Origin: Polynucleobacter sp. AP-Capit-er-40B-B4
GTDB taxonomy: Bacteria > Pseudomonadota > Gammaproteobacteria > Burkholderiales > Burkholderiaceae
Direction of reading: 5' to 3'
Assembly: GCF_018882245.1 (NCBI RefSeq)
Contig: NZ_JACVOV010000002.1
Span: 310,001 to 374,000 of the forward strand
DNA: 64,000 bases
The notes beneath the pieces were generated by a model that saw nothing but the letters and a program-made list of their open reading frames with translations, was not told the DNA's origin and did not search any database. Numbering within the stretch: position 1 is the stretch's first letter; each line of letters starts with the position of its first letter. Of this stretch, positions 1 through 9,933 are shown in pieces. Made by a program: the position numbers and the translations under genes.

Positions 1-122
1 TTTAAGACTTCACCAGACTGCATTGTTGCCAAAGCCTTCTTGGTGCGCAAGATCGGCAATGGGCAATTCATACCAATCGCATCTACTTCTGCATTAAAGG
101 CAATATTTACAGGATCACTCAT
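1..122 (-). CDS. TusA/SirA-family sulfur carrier protein (3' end outside window)
   Basis: The first 40 residues are visible and the rest runs off the left edge. They form the N-terminus of a TusA-like protein: a beta strand followed by the family signature '[14 protein letters not shown]', with the CPxP cysteine that carries persulfide sulfur in TusA. In the family this protein passes sulfur to tRNA thiolation or other acceptors in the cytosol. The ATG overlaps the alaS stop as ATGA, so it is translationally coupled to alaS and lies last in that transcript as far as can be seen. Several paralogous groups share this motif (TusA, YedF-like), so the exact pathway is not settled. Confidence 0.8.
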   Translation of the reverse strand, partial: MSDPVNIAFNAEVDAIGMNCPLPILRTKKALATMQSGEVL

Positions 123-2743
123 TTGCTTGCTACCCAATCTTTAACGCCTGCCAAGGCAGCGCCCAACTTACTTGGATCCGTTCCGCCAGCCATCGCCATC
201 TCTGGCTTACCGCCGCCTTTGCCGCCAACTTGCTGAGCTACGAAATTCACAAGATCACCTGCCTTAACTTTACCGATCGAATCAGCCGTTACGCCAGCGA
301 TCAAACTGACTTTGTCGCCCTGAACTGATGCCAACACAATGGCAGCAGTTTTGAGCTTAGACTTCAGGGCATCCATCGTCTCACGGAGGACGCCAGCATC
401 TGCGCCATCCAAACGGGCAGCCAACACCTTGATGCCATTGACATCAATTGCTTGGCAGGCTAATTCATCGCCCTGACTTGCGGCCAACTTGGAGTTAACC
501 TTTTCTAATTCGCGTTCAGCTTGACGTAGACTTTCTTGAAGTTGGGCAACACGATTCACCAAATCACCAGGATGGGTTTTTAGAATTGCTGCTGCTTCAT
601 TAATCTTGTCTTCTAAGCCTTGCAAGAATTGCAATGCATTATTACCAGTAACCGCCTCAACGCGACGAATCCCAGCCGCAACACCACCTTCAGAAACAAT
701 CTTCAAGCTGCCAATGTCGCCAGTACGGGTTACGTGCGTACCTCCGCATAGCTCTTTAGAGCTACCAATCTCTAATACACGCACTTCATCGCCGTACTTC
801 TCCCCAAAGAGCATCATGGCGCCAGTCTTTTGAGCATCGTCTAAAGACATGACCTTACCTGAAGTTGCTGTATTTTCGAGAATCTCTTGATTCACAATAT
901 CTTCAATACGACGAATCTGCTCTGCGGTAATCGGTGCATTGTGCGTAAAGTCAAAACGGGTCTTGGTAGCATCTACCAAAGAGCCTTTTTGCTGCACATG
1001 ATCGCCCAATACTTCACGCAATGCTTTATGCAAGATATGCGTTGCGCTGTGGTTACGCATCGTATCGGCTCTTTGCTGGGTATCTACGATTGCATTGATT
1101 ACATCACCCACCTTGAGCTCACCCTCAAGCACTTCACCCTGATGCCCAAATACATCGGCTTGAATCTTGAAGGTATCTTCTACTGCGAAACGGATGCTTT
1201 CATTGCGAAGCTCGCCTTTGTCGCCAACCTGGCCGCCAGATTCAGCGTAAAAAGGAGTGTTATCCAGGACGATGACAGCTGCATCTCCAGCCTTAACAGC
1301 AGTCACTGCAGAACCATCAACATAGAGAGCGGTAACTTTGGCTCCCTCATGTTTTAGGGTGTCATAACCATGAAACTTCGTAGGCACGCCTTTGTAATCC
1401 AAGCCTTGGGCCACTTTGAACTTGCCGGCTGCTCTTGCTTGGTCACGCTGTTTTTGCATCGCCACTTCAAAGCCGCCACCATCCACCGTTACCCCACGTT
1501 CACGACAAACGTCAGCTGTTAAGTCCAATGGGAAACCAAATGTGTCATGTAAACGGAAAGCAGTTTCACCATCAACTACTTTTGCGCCACCTGCTAAAGC
1601 ACCGTCCAAAATTTCCATGCCGTTAGCGATGGTCTGGAAGAAGCGTTCTTCTTCTTGCTTGATGACTTCGCTAACTTTATCTTGCGCAGCACGCAACTCT
1701 GGATAGGCATCGCCCATCTCTTTTACTAGCGCAGGAACCAATTGATAGAAGAATGGTTTGCGAGCACCCAATTTATAACCATGACGGATTGCACGACGCG
1801 CAATACGACGCAAGACATACCCGCGCCCAGCATTACCTGGAATCACACCATCCACTACGATAAAGCTACATGCACGAATATGGTCAGCAATCACTTTGAG
1901 CGAGGGGCTATTTGCATCGCAATTTTCACCGCCAGCAGCATCTACAGCCTCCTTGGAAGCCTTTAAGAGATTGACGAAGAGGTCGATTTCATAATTGGAG
2001 TGAACATGCTGTAATACTGCGGCAATACGCTCAAGACCCATACCAGTATCAACGCTCGGCTTAGGCAGTGGATGCATCACACCCGCTTCATCTCGGTTGA
2101 ACTGCATGAAAACGTTATTCCAAATTTCAATATAACGGTCACCATCTTCATCCGGACTTCCGGGAGGGCCGCCAGCAATATGATCGCCGTGATCGTAAAA
2201 AATCTCGGTGCATGGTCCGCATGGACCTGTGTCACCCATCATCCAGAAGTTGTCTGATGCGTAGCGTGCACCCTTGTTATCGCCAATACGAATGATTCGA
2301 TCAGCTGGTACACCTATTTGTTTATTCCAAATCTCAAAAGCCTCATCATCTTCGGCGTACACCGTTACTAAAAGCTTTTCTTTGGGCAATTTAAATGTCT
2401 GGGTCAATAAATCCCAGGCAAACTGAATGGCATCCTTCTTGAAATAGTCTCCAAATGAGAAATTTCCCAACATTTCAAAAAAGGTATGGTGACGGGCGGT
2501 GTAGCCCACGTTATCCAAATCATTGTGTTTTCCGCCCGCCCGGATGCACTTTTGGGCAGTCGTAGCACGGTTATAGGGGCGCTTATCGAAGCCCAAAAAC
2601 ACGTCCTTGAACTGATTCATGCCTGCATTGGTAAATAGCAATGTAGGGTCATCCCCCGGCACTACAGGGCTGGACGGGACGATTTGGTGGCCTTTTTGGG
2701 CGAAGAAATCCAGGTAAGCCTGGCGAATTTGGGAGACTTTCAT
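119..2743 (-). CDS. alaS: Alanyl-tRNA synthetase
   Basis: Class II synthetase that charges tRNA-Ala. At 874 residues it has the family's usual length. Residues 1-50 carry class II motif 1 ('[15 protein letters not shown]'). The editing domain shows the HxxxH zinc motif 'HSATHILH' near residue 564 and the matching 'CGGTH' near 666, which together hydrolyse mischarged Ser/Gly-tRNA. The C-terminal DHHA1-type domain ends in a Gly-rich '[15 protein letters not shown]'. The ATG at 2743 lies seven bases after a good -10 box and has no Shine-Dalgarno sequence. Downstream it is coupled to the tusA-like gene through ATGA. Confidence 0.98.
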   Translation of the reverse strand: MKVSQIRQAYLDFFAQKGHQIVPSSPVVPGDDPTLLFTNAGMNQFKDVFLGFDKRPYNRATTAQKCIRAGGKHNDLDNVGYTARHHTFFEMLGNFSFGDYFKKDAIQFAWDLLTQTFKLPKEKLLVTVYAEDDEAFEIWNKQIGVPADRIIRIGDNKGARYASDNFWMMGDTGPCGPCTEIFYDHGDHIAGGPPGSPDEDGDRYIEIWNNVFMQFNRDEAGVMHPLPKPSVDTGMGLERIAAVLQHVHSNYEIDLFVNLLKASKEAVDAAGGENCDANSPSLKVIADHIRACSFIVVDGVIPGNAGRGYVLRRIARRAIRHGYKLGARKPFFYQLVPALVKEMGDAYPELRAAQDKVSEVIKQEEERFFQTIANGMEILDGALAGGAKVVDGETAFRLHDTFGFPLDLTADVCRERGVTVDGGGFEVAMQKQRDQARAAGKFKVAQGLDYKGVPTKFHGYDTLKHEGAKVTALYVDGSAVTAVKAGDAAVIVLDNTPFYAESGGQVGDKGELRNESIRFAVEDTFKIQADVFGHQGEVLEGELKVGDVINAIVDTQQRADTMRNHSATHILHKALREVLGDHVQQKGSLVDATKTRFDFTHNAPITAEQIRRIEDIVNQEILENTATSGKVMSLDDAQKTGAMMLFGEKYGDEVRVLEIGSSKELCGGTHVTRTGDIGSLKIVSEGGVAAGIRRVEAVTGNNALQFLQGLEDKINEAAAILKTHPGDLVNRVAQLQESLRQAERELEKVNSKLAASQGDELACQAIDVNGIKVLAARLDGADAGVLRETMDALKSKLKTAAIVLASVQGDKVSLIAGVTADSIGKVKAGDLVNFVAQQVGGKGGGKPEMAMAGGTDPSKLGAALAGVKDWVASK

Positions 2744-2750
2744 GCCGATA

Positions 2751-2779
2751 ATTATCGCATTGGCACTAGCCTAGGGCAA
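2751..2779 (-). promoter_or_regulatory. alaS sigma-70 promoter, predicted leaderless start
   Basis: Reading the minus strand, TTGCCC (2779-2774) and GATAAT (2756-2751) are separated by 17 bases, and the alaS ATG follows the -10 box by seven bases. Transcription should therefore begin at or next to the A of ATG. A perfect 12-base palindrome CGATAATTATCG (2746-2757) overlays the -10 box, and CTAGC/GCTAG arms (2766-2770, 2782-2786) flank the -35 box. E. coli AlaRS represses its own gene through a palindrome at the promoter, so these are candidate operators; that link is inference. Confidence 0.6.
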
Positions 2780-2865
2780 ACGCTAGGTAAGAAGCCCCAA
2801 ACCTGCCTTACAATCCCACAACATCAATAAAAATCGGCAGTTAAGTCGACAACAAGGAGAGCAAC

Positions 2866-3327
2866 TTGAAAATTCGCAATCAACGGGATTTTGGGGCCGG
2901 GATCATGTATATGGTTATTGGCCTCTTCTTCGCCATCATGGCCACAAACTACCCAATGGGGACCGCTGCCAAAATGGGTCCAGGCTATTTCCCATTCTTT
3001 CTTGGGATCCTCATGGCGCTATTAGGTGTACTAGTACTACTCCAGTCCCTGAGCGCAAAAGCAGCCATTGAAAGCATTCCAAAATTCAATTGGCGCATCA
3101 TTGCCCAGATTACTGGCTCCGTAGTGCTCTATGGACTACTCCTACCTCGCTTAGGCTTCTTAATTGCCGTAGTTGTTTTGGTATTAGTGTCAGCAAGTGC
3201 TAGCAAAGAATTTACTTGGAAGGGCTCATTAATTAATGCTGGCTTCCTCGTTGCGTTTACTTATTCAGTGTTTGTGTTGGGTCTGAAACTTCAGTTCCCA
3301 CTCCTGCCTGTATTCCTACAACAATAA
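2866..3327 (+). CDS. tctB: Tripartite tricarboxylate transporter small membrane subunit TctB
   Basis: A 153-residue integral membrane protein with about four hydrophobic segments, matching the TctB family in size and in the opening 'FGAGIMYMVIGLFFAIMATNYP' region (residues 9-30). TctB is the small membrane component of the TTT family, which imports carboxylates using a cation gradient. The start is TTG, supported by a strong AAGGAG at 2853-2858 seven bases upstream; no ATG fits better. It lies 19 bases before tctA in one operon. No tctC binding protein is adjacent, so the substrate cannot be predicted. Confidence 0.9.
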   Translation: MKIRNQRDFGAGIMYMVIGLFFAIMATNYPMGTAAKMGPGYFPFFLGILMALLGVLVLLQSLSAKAAIESIPKFNWRIIAQITGSVVLYGLLLPRLGFLIAVVVLVLVSASASKEFTWKGSLINAGFLVAFTYSVFVLGLKLQFPLLPVFLQQ

Positions 3328-3346
3328 CGAACCGGGACTCTGAAAA

Positions 3347-4849
3347 ATGGATTTATTTGCTAACTTAGCGCTCGGTTTCGATACCGCGTTCACATTACAA
3401 AACCTCCTTTACTGCCTTATCGGCTGTATCTTAGGTACCTTGATTGGTGTATTGCCAGGCCTTGGTCCAATCGCAACGATTGCGATGCTGTTACCAGCTA
3501 CCTACGCATTGCCTCCGATTGCTGCATTGATTATGTTGGCCGGTATTTACTACGGCTCACAGTACGGCGGATCTACAACAGCGATTCTTCTGAACATTCC
3601 GGGGGAGACGTCCTCGGTGGTGACGGCGATCGACGGCTATCAAATGGCCCGAAATGGTCGCGCTGGTGTTGCACTCTTTACTGCAGGTATGGGTTCATTC
3701 TTTGCAGGTTGCGTTGCTACTTTGGTTTTGGCTGCATTTGCTGCACCACTCTCTCAACTCGCATTTAAGTTTGGTCCCGCTGAATACTTCTCCTTGATGG
3801 TCTTAGGTTTGATTGGTGCGGTTGTTTTGGCATCAGGCTCTTTGATCAAAGCGATCGGCATGATCATCTTAGGTCTTTTGATGGGCTTGATTGGTACCGA
3901 CGTGAACTCTGGTGTATCTCGCTATGCGTTCGATATTCCTGAATTAAGTGACGGTATCGGCTTCGTAGCGGTAGCGATGGGTGTATTCGGCTTTGCTGAG
4001 ATCATGGGTAACCTTGAAAAGACTGGTGACGACGAAGGCTTCCTCAATAAACTCACCAGCATGGTGCCTACCAAGACTGATGTGAAGCGCATGATTCCTT
4101 CAATCTTACGCGGCACAACGATTGGCTCTATCTTGGGTATCTTGCCAGGCGGCGGCGCAGCTCTTGCAGCCTTCGGCGCCTACTCTGTTGAGAAAAAATC
4201 CTCAAAGTACAGCCATGAATTTGGTAAGGGTGCGATTGAGGGTGTTGCTGGTCCTGAAGCAGCTAATAACGCTGCCGCTCAAACCTCATTCATTCCATTG
4301 CTCACATTGGGTATCCCGCCAAATGCTGTGATGGCTTTGATGGTTGGTGCGATGACTATTCATAACATTCAACCAGGTCCACAGGTAATGACCAGCAACC
4401 CAGCTTTGTTCTGGGGTCTGATTGCTTCCATGTGGATTGGTAACGTAATGTTGATCCTCTTGAACTTACCTTTGATTGGTATCTGGGTAAAGCTCTTGAA
4501 GATTCCTTATCGTTTCCTCTACCCAGCAATTTTGGTGTTCTGCTGTATCGGCGTGTACACCGTTAATAACACTGTGTTTGATGTTTATGTAACCGCAGGC
4601 TTTGGCTTGATTGGTTACCTGTTCTTCAAACTGGGTTGTGAACCTCCTCCATTGTTATTGGGCTTTGTTCTCGGACCAATGATGGAAGAGAACTTCCGTC
4701 GCGCACTATTGTTATCACGCGGCGACTTCTCCACTTTTGTAACCCGTCCACTTTCCTTGGGCCTGCTCATTGCAGCAGCCCTTTTGGTGGTGATCGTTGC
4801 TTTACCGGCGGTGAAGAAGACTCGCGAAGAGGCGTTCGTGGAGGATTAA
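3347..4849 (+). CDS. tctA: Tripartite tricarboxylate transporter large membrane subunit TctA
   Basis: A 500-residue polytopic inner-membrane protein. It has the TctA signature near the N-terminus ('GVLPGLGPIATIAMLLP', about residues 33-49), the 'YGGSTTAILLNIPGE' motif near residue 75-90, and a second related half beginning 'GILPGGGAALAAFGAY' near residue 265, reflecting the family's internal duplication. It forms the transport channel with TctB. The solute is normally delivered by a periplasmic TctC protein, which is not in this window. A clear intrinsic terminator follows the stop codon by about 20 bases. Confidence 0.96.
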   Translation: MDLFANLALGFDTAFTLQNLLYCLIGCILGTLIGVLPGLGPIATIAMLLPATYALPPIAALIMLAGIYYGSQYGGSTTAILLNIPGETSSVVTAIDGYQMARNGRAGVALFTAGMGSFFAGCVATLVLAAFAAPLSQLAFKFGPAEYFSLMVLGLIGAVVLASGSLIKAIGMIILGLLMGLIGTDVNSGVSRYAFDIPELSDGIGFVAVAMGVFGFAEIMGNLEKTGDDEGFLNKLTSMVPTKTDVKRMIPSILRGTTIGSILGILPGGGAALAAFGAYSVEKKSSKYSHEFGKGAIEGVAGPEAANNAAAQTSFIPLLTLGIPPNAVMALMVGAMTIHNIQPGPQVMTSNPALFWGLIASMWIGNVMLILLNLPLIGIWVKLLKIPYRFLYPAILVFCCIGVYTVNNTVFDVYVTAGFGLIGYLFFKLGCEPPPLLLGFVLGPMMEENFRRALLLSRGDFSTFVTRPLSLGLLIAAALLVVIVALPAVKKTREEAFVED

Positions 4850-4871
4850 TTCCCGCCACCTCTCCAGAAAC

Positions 4872-4899
4872 AAGCCCGCAGCAGTTTGCGGGCTTTTTC
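4872..4899 (+). terminator. Intrinsic terminator after tctA
   Basis: AAGCCCGCA (4872-4880) pairs with TGCGGGCTT (4887-4895) around a six-base loop, followed by a U-rich tail. It ends the tctBA transcript just before glnS. Confidence 0.9.
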
Positions 4900-4921
4900 T
4901 TTATGGGCCAAGGGTTTTCTC

Positions 4922-4927
4922 TACAAT
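4922..4927 (+). promoter_or_regulatory. glnS -10 box, predicted leaderless start
   Basis: TACAAT ends six bases before the glnS ATG at 4934. No convincing -35 box is visible; the region where it would lie is the T tract of the preceding terminator. No Shine-Dalgarno sequence precedes the ATG. Confidence 0.5.
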
Positions 4928-4933
4928 GTGGCT

Positions 4934-6706
4934 ATGTCCCAAGATAGCAAACCCTCCAAAGCAAATACCGGCGCTGTAGCCGAACCGTCCAACTTCTTAC
5001 GTCAGATCATTGATCATGACTTGGCAAGCGGCGCTTTTTCACAGCGTACCAATTTAGCTGGCGAGGCTATCCCATCAATCATCACCCGCTTTCCGCCTGA
5101 ACCGAATGGCTACTTACATATTGGTCACGCCAAAAGTATTTGCTTGAACTTTGGCCTAGCTGCTGATTACAACAATCAATCTGGCGGTGCGCGCTGCAAT
5201 ATGCGCCTAGACGATACCAATCCAGTTAAAGAGGATGTTGAGTACGCTGATAGTATTTTGGAAGCAGTGAAGTGGTTAGGCTTTGATTGGGGAACTCACC
5301 TCTATCATGCGAGCGATTACTTTGATCGCCTCTATGAGTTTGCCGAGATTTTGATTCAAAATGGCAAAGCATATGTTGATAGCCAGAGTGCTGATGATAT
5401 TCATACCAATCGCGGCAACTTTGGGCAAGTAGGAAAAAACAGTCCTTATCGCGATCGCAGCCCAGAAGAAAATCTGCAGCTATTCCGCGAGATGCGCGAT
5501 GGCAAATTCAAAGATGGTGAGCATGTTCTTCGCTTGAAGATTGATATGGCACACCCGAACATCGTGATGCGTGACCCGGTGGTTTATCGCATCCGCCATA
5601 CGGATCACCATCGTACCGGCAGCAAGTGGTGTATTTACCCACTTTATGACTTCACACATTGCATCTCCGATGCCTTAGAGAACGTCTCCCACTCCATATG
5701 CACACTGGAGTTTGAGAACAACCGTCCACTCTACGACTGGATTGTGAATTCTCTAAAAGAATTGGGCGTATTTAAAGATCCAGTACCGCATCAGTATGAA
5801 TTCGCTCGCCTCAACCTGACCTACACGATCACCAGCAAACGCAAGTTATTGCAACTGGTTGAAGAAAAGCATGTTGAAGGCTGGGATGATCCCCGCATGC
5901 CAACTATTGTAGGTGTTCGTCGTCGTGGTTACACCCCAGAAAGCATTCGTTTGTTCTGTGAACGCATTGGCGTTTCAAAGGCAGACAGCTGGATTGATAT
6001 GAGCACTCTTGATCAGGCGCTTCGCGATGATCTTGAAGTCAGGGCACCACGCGCTACCGCAGTACTGAAACCACTCAAGCTCGTAGTAGAAAACTTTGAT
6101 GCTTCAGCAAAAGAAGCTTGTTCTGCACCACGTCACCCCAATCATCCAGAATGGGGCAATCGTGAGTTTAATTTCACACGCGAACTATGGATTGAAGCAG
6201 ATGACTTTATGCAAGAGCCAATCAAAGGTTTCTTCAGACTGTATCCGCCAATTGGCGATCAACCCGGTAGTCGCGTTCGCTTACGCCATGGCTTTGTAGT
6301 GGAGTGCACTGGTTTTGAAACTGATGCGCAAGGCAATATCACGCAAGTCAATGTGACACACTTCCCAGATAGCAAGAGTGGTACGCCTGGCTCGAACAAC
6401 TACAAAGTGAAGGGCAACATTCATTGGATCAGCGCAGCTGAGGCGATTCCCACTGAAGTACGCCTATATGATCACCTCTTTAACGACCCTCATCCAGACA
6501 GCGGTGATAAGAATTTCCTAGATGCAATCAACTCTAACTCCAAGCAAACCATTTCTGCTTATCTAGAGCCCTGCATGAAAGATGCTAAGCCCGAAGATCG
6601 CTTTCAATTTGAGCGTCATGGATACTTTGTTGCCGACCAAAAAGATTGCAAACCTGGCAAGCCAGTATTTAATCGTACTGTTGGTCTTAAGGATTCTTGG
6701 AAATAG
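4934..6706 (+). CDS. glnS: Glutaminyl-tRNA synthetase
   Basis: Class I synthetase charging tRNA-Gln in the cytosol, 590 residues from the ATG chosen here. The ATP-binding HIGH motif is at residues 62-65 within 'PPEPNGYLHIGHAKS', and the KMSKS-equivalent is 'TITSKRKLL' near residue 300, as usual for GlnRS. The two-barrel anticodon-binding domain fills the C-terminal third. An in-frame extension back to a TTG at 4886 lies inside the tctA terminator, so ATG 4934, just downstream of a TACAAT box, is preferred. Its 3' end overlaps the convergent epimerase-like gene by 20 bases. Confidence 0.97.
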   Translation: MSQDSKPSKANTGAVAEPSNFLRQIIDHDLASGAFSQRTNLAGEAIPSIITRFPPEPNGYLHIGHAKSICLNFGLAADYNNQSGGARCNMRLDDTNPVKEDVEYADSILEAVKWLGFDWGTHLYHASDYFDRLYEFAEILIQNGKAYVDSQSADDIHTNRGNFGQVGKNSPYRDRSPEENLQLFREMRDGKFKDGEHVLRLKIDMAHPNIVMRDPVVYRIRHTDHHRTGSKWCIYPLYDFTHCISDALENVSHSICTLEFENNRPLYDWIVNSLKELGVFKDPVPHQYEFARLNLTYTITSKRKLLQLVEEKHVEGWDDPRMPTIVGVRRRGYTPESIRLFCERIGVSKADSWIDMSTLDQALRDDLEVRAPRATAVLKPLKLVVENFDASAKEACSAPRHPNHPEWGNREFNFTRELWIEADDFMQEPIKGFFRLYPPIGDQPGSRVRLRHGFVVECTGFETDAQGNITQVNVTHFPDSKSGTPGSNNYKVKGNIHWISAAEAIPTEVRLYDHLFNDPHPDSGDKNFLDAINSNSKQTISAYLEPCMKDAKPEDRFQFERHGYFVADQKDCKPGKPVFNRTVGLKDSWK

Positions 6707-7583
6707 TTTTCAAAAAATGTCCTACGCTCGGATAGCGTAGTGGTGTTTTTAACTCAGATAAGCGCGCGTTAGTGACCCTTCGAGACTCGCGCATGAATGA
6801 CCACAGCATCGGACTAACGATTTTTTGCAACTCGTTCCCCGGCAATCGAGCTGGCCTTTGCAGCTCAAAGGCATCCGCTACTTCATCGAAGTAATCACCC
6901 ATTTTGGTTTCGCCACCATCGCAGACATTAATGATGCGCTGGGGTTTGCCGTGATACACCGCCGCACACACCAACCTCGCTAAATCATCGCTGTGAATAT
7001 GGTTAGAGTAGGCATCCTCCTCAGGGAGTAGCGCTGGTGTTTGAGACTCTAAGCGCTCTATTGGCAAGCGGTCAGCAGCATAAATTCCTGGAACACGCAA
7101 AATTGTTATGGCCACACCATTTGCAGGACCCCATAAGCGAAGTACTCGCTCGGCATCTACTCTTCTTTTGGCGCGTTCACTTTGCGGGTTTACTGGAGTA
7201 ATTTCACTTACTTTGGCGCCCCGATGATCCCCATAGACGCCAGTAGTACTGATGTAGATCAGGCGCCTGACGGCATTGGAGCCTTGGGCTAAAATTCGGA
7301 TTAGGTTGCGGGTTCGGCAATCGCGATTTCCACTATTTTGAGGTGGTGCCAAATGAATCACGGTTTGAGCTAAACCGGCCAGGCGCCACAAGGACTCTGG
7401 TTGATCCAGGTTGCCCAAGATAGGGATCGCGCCAACCTCCCTCAACTCCTGAAAGCGGCTTTGCTGAGAAGTGAGCGCATAGACACGATGACTTCGCGAG
7501 AGCTGCCTGGCCACCCGAAGACCGATGTCTCCGCAGCCAATAATCAGGATTGAAGGTTTACCAAAAGATTGCATAAGTAACAT
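6687..7583 (-). CDS. NAD(P)-dependent epimerase/dehydratase-like protein (atypical SDR, YeeZ-like)
   Basis: A 298-residue Rossmann-fold protein. The nucleotide-binding loop 'IIGCGDIGLRVARQL' (residues 14-28) and the 'STTGVYGDHRG' strand (about 111-121) are typical of extended short-chain dehydrogenases. Where classical members have YxxxK, this protein reads 'SERAKRRVDAERV', without the tyrosine, as in the atypical YeeZ-like group, so ordinary epimerase chemistry is doubtful. The substrate is unknown. ATG codons at 7583 and 7574 are both possible starts. It is convergent with glnS (20-base overlap) and divergent from the reductase at 7611, with under 30 bases between starts. Confidence 0.8.
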   Translation of the reverse strand: MLLMQSFGKPSILIIGCGDIGLRVARQLSRSHRVYALTSQQSRFQELREVGAIPILGNLDQPESLWRLAGLAQTVIHLAPPQNSGNRDCRTRNLIRILAQGSNAVRRLIYISTTGVYGDHRGAKVSEITPVNPQSERAKRRVDAERVLRLWGPANGVAITILRVPGIYAADRLPIERLESQTPALLPEEDAYSNHIHSDDLARLVCAAVYHGKPQRIINVCDGGETKMGDYFDEVADAFELQRPARLPGNELQKIVSPMLWSFMRESRRVTNARLSELKTPLRYPSVGHFLKTISKNP

Positions 7584-7610
7584 CGTAACGATTTATTGAA
7601 AGGAATGAGA

Positions 7611-8651
7611 GTGTCTTATCAAGTCACGCTCAAAACGAGCGGCAAACAATTTACCGTCAATCCAGAAGAAAATGTCCTGGAGGCCGCTCTACGCCAAGGA
7701 ATCAACTTGCCTTATGGCTGCAAAAATGGCGCCTGTGGATCCTGCAAAGGCAAAGTCGTAGAAGGTCAAGTAACCCATGGACAGCATAGCGAAAGCGCTC
7801 TTTCCAACGCGGATGAAACTGCTGGTGGTATTTTATTCTGCTGCTCCCACCCCCAATCAGACCTCCTCATTGAGGCACGTGAAGTCCAAGGCGCGGGTGA
7901 TATTGCGATTCGTAAAGTGCCATGCCGCGTCAATACTATTCACAAGCCTAGCAGTGACGTTGCCATCCTGAAACTGCAGCTACCCGCTGCTGAACGCTTT
8001 CAGTTTTTAGCGGGGCAGTACTTAGAGTTTCTTCTGAAGGACGGCCAACGCCGCGCCTACTCCATTGCCAATGCACCCGAGCAAGAAGGTCCTCTCGAAT
8101 TGCATATTCGCCATTTACCCGGAGGTCTCTTTACTGATTTTGTATTTGGCGCAATCACTCCCGCATTAAAAGAAAAAGATATCTTGCGCTTTGAAGGGCC
8201 TCTAGGAAGTTTCTTTTTAAGAGAGGACTCTAAAAAACCAATTATTTTTGTAGCTGCAGGCACAGGCTTTGCGCCCATTAAATCCATCATCGAACAAATG
8301 CAGGCCAAGAAGATTCAGCGGCCAATGCACCTTTACTGGGGTGGTCGTCGCCCTGGCGATTTGTACTTAAATGACTTGTGCCAATCTTGGGAAAAAGAAA
8401 TTTCTGACTTCAAATACATCCCAGTGATCTCAGATGCACTGGCAGAAGATGGTTGGGACGGACGCACTGGCTTTGTCCACCAAGCAGTGATGGCAGATCA
8501 TCCTGATATGAAGGGCTTTCAGGTCTACGCCTGTGGCGCCCCAGTCATGGTCAATTCGGCCAGAAATGACTTCTCAGGCAAGTGCCAACTGCCGGACGAG
8601 GAATTCTTTGCAGATTCCTTTACCAGCGCTGCGGATTTAGCGACAGCCTAG
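7611..8651 (+). CDS. 2Fe-2S/FAD/NAD(P)H oxidoreductase, AscD-like (CDP-6-deoxy-delta-3,4-glucoseen reductase family)
   Basis: A single-chain electron-transfer reductase of 346 residues. An N-terminal plant-type ferredoxin domain has cluster ligands Cys37, Cys42, Cys45 and Cys77. A FAD domain follows with 'RAYSIANAPEQ', then an NAD(P) domain with 'FVAAGTGFAPIKSII' and the C-terminal 'YACGAPVMV'. Proteins of this group are often named after the CDP-ascarylose enzyme, but no deoxysugar genes are nearby, so it is more likely a general reductase feeding an unidentified oxygenase or other acceptor. GTG 7611 is chosen because AAAGGA lies six to seven bases upstream; an ATG at 7605 is too close to that site. 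Confidence 0.88.
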   Translation: MSYQVTLKTSGKQFTVNPEENVLEAALRQGINLPYGCKNGACGSCKGKVVEGQVTHGQHSESALSNADETAGGILFCCSHPQSDLLIEAREVQGAGDIAIRKVPCRVNTIHKPSSDVAILKLQLPAAERFQFLAGQYLEFLLKDGQRRAYSIANAPEQEGPLELHIRHLPGGLFTDFVFGAITPALKEKDILRFEGPLGSFFLREDSKKPIIFVAAGTGFAPIKSIIEQMQAKKIQRPMHLYWGGRRPGDLYLNDLCQSWEKEISDFKYIPVISDALAEDGWDGRTGFVHQAVMADHPDMKGFQVYACGAPVMVNSARNDFSGKCQLPDEEFFADSFTSAADLATA

Positions 8652-8723
8652 AAACCGCAAAATCAAATCAGCGGGATAATAGAAGCCTCATTTGCCCTTA
8701 TTAACTTATCAACCCATACCAGC

Positions 8724-9917
8724 ATGAATAAGCCACTTCAGACCATTGACACCCATTCAGTCATGTTTATTACACCGCGTCCAGATGTGGTGATGGTTGA
8801 AGGTAAGGGCTCATGGCTAACGGATAACAATGGCAAGCGCTATTTAGACTTCCTACAAGGTTGGGCTGTGAACTGTTTGGGCCATGGCAATCCAGGAATG
8901 ATTGAGGCACTCAATGCGCAAGCAAAGAAGTTGATCAATCCAAGTCCTGCGTTCTACAACGAACCCATGATTGGCTTATCTAATCTACTTACAGAAAACA
9001 GTTGCTTTAACAAAGTGTTCTTTGCGAACAGCGGTGCCGAGGCTAATGAAGGCGCAATTAAGTTGGCACGCAAATGGGGTCAGCTCAATAAATCTGGCGC
9101 CTTTGAAATCATCACCTTTGATCATAGTTTTCACGGACGCACATTGGCAACAATGAGTGCCTCCGGCAAACCAAACTGGGACACCATGTTTGCCCCACAA
9201 GTAGCAGGCTTTCCCAAGGCAGATCTAAACGACTTAGAGTCTGTGAAAAAACTCGTGACTGATAAAACAGTTGCGGTGATGCTCGAGCCGGTTCAAGGTG
9301 AGGGCGGCGTGATTCCAGCCACTAAAGAATTCATGCGCGAACTACGCAAGTTCACAAAAGAAAACAATATTCTTTTGATTGCTGATGAAGTGCAAGCAGG
9401 CTGCGGCCGCACTGGCGCCCTCTTTGCGTACCAAAACTATGGCATTGAGCCAGACATCATGACTTTGGGCAAAGGCATTGGTGGTGGCGTTCCATTGGCA
9501 GCCTTATTGGCTACCGATGCAGTTGCATGCTTTGTACCTGGTGATCAAGGCGGCACATACAACGGCAACCCTTTGATGACTGCAGTAGGTATTAGTGTGA
9601 TTGAGCAGCTCTTGGCGCCAGGATTTTTAGATAGCGTTAAAGCCAAAGGCGAGCTACTCAAATCAGAATTACTCAAGCTTTGTACTGAATTTAATCTTGA
9701 AGGTGAACGCGGCGAAGGATTGCTGCGCGCTTTAATGCTCGGAAAAGACGTTGGCCCAAAACTGGTTGAGCTAGCGCGTGATCGTAGCCCCGAAGGTTTG
9801 TTGATTAATTCACCAAGACCAAACCTGTTGCGCTTTATGCCTGCTTTGAATGTATCTGATGACGAAATTCGTCAGATGTGCAATATGCTGCGTGAGTTAC
9901 TCAAGAAAGTAGCATAA
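8724..9917 (+). CDS. argD: Acetylornithine aminotransferase-family enzyme
   Basis: A class III PLP-dependent aminotransferase of 397 residues. It shows the cofactor phosphate-binding '[17 protein letters not shown]', the '[12 protein letters not shown]' motif with the aspartate that contacts the pyridine nitrogen, and the PLP lysine in 'TLGKGIGGG' near residue 250. Size and motifs fit ArgD, which transfers an amino group between N-acetylornithine and glutamate in arginine synthesis. Succinylornithine and 4-aminobutyrate transaminases are close relatives and cannot be excluded. argF and argG lie 23 kb away. It is followed by a convergent hairpin shared with livF. Confidence 0.85.
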   Translation: MNKPLQTIDTHSVMFITPRPDVVMVEGKGSWLTDNNGKRYLDFLQGWAVNCLGHGNPGMIEALNAQAKKLINPSPAFYNEPMIGLSNLLTENSCFNKVFFANSGAEANEGAIKLARKWGQLNKSGAFEIITFDHSFHGRTLATMSASGKPNWDTMFAPQVAGFPKADLNDLESVKKLVTDKTVAVMLEPVQGEGGVIPATKEFMRELRKFTKENNILLIADEVQAGCGRTGALFAYQNYGIEPDIMTLGKGIGGGVPLAALLATDAVACFVPGDQGGTYNGNPLMTAVGISVIEQLLAPGFLDSVKAKGELLKSELLKLCTEFNLEGERGEGLLRALMLGKDVGPKLVELARDRSPEGLLINSPRPNLLRFMPALNVSDDEIRQMCNMLRELLKKVA

Positions 9918-9933
9918 GAATTACCGCCGCTAA

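Noticed and set aside
887-1357. 156-codon plus-strand frame opposite alaS
   Set aside because: Antisense to the conserved editing domain, with no recognisable domain or start signal.
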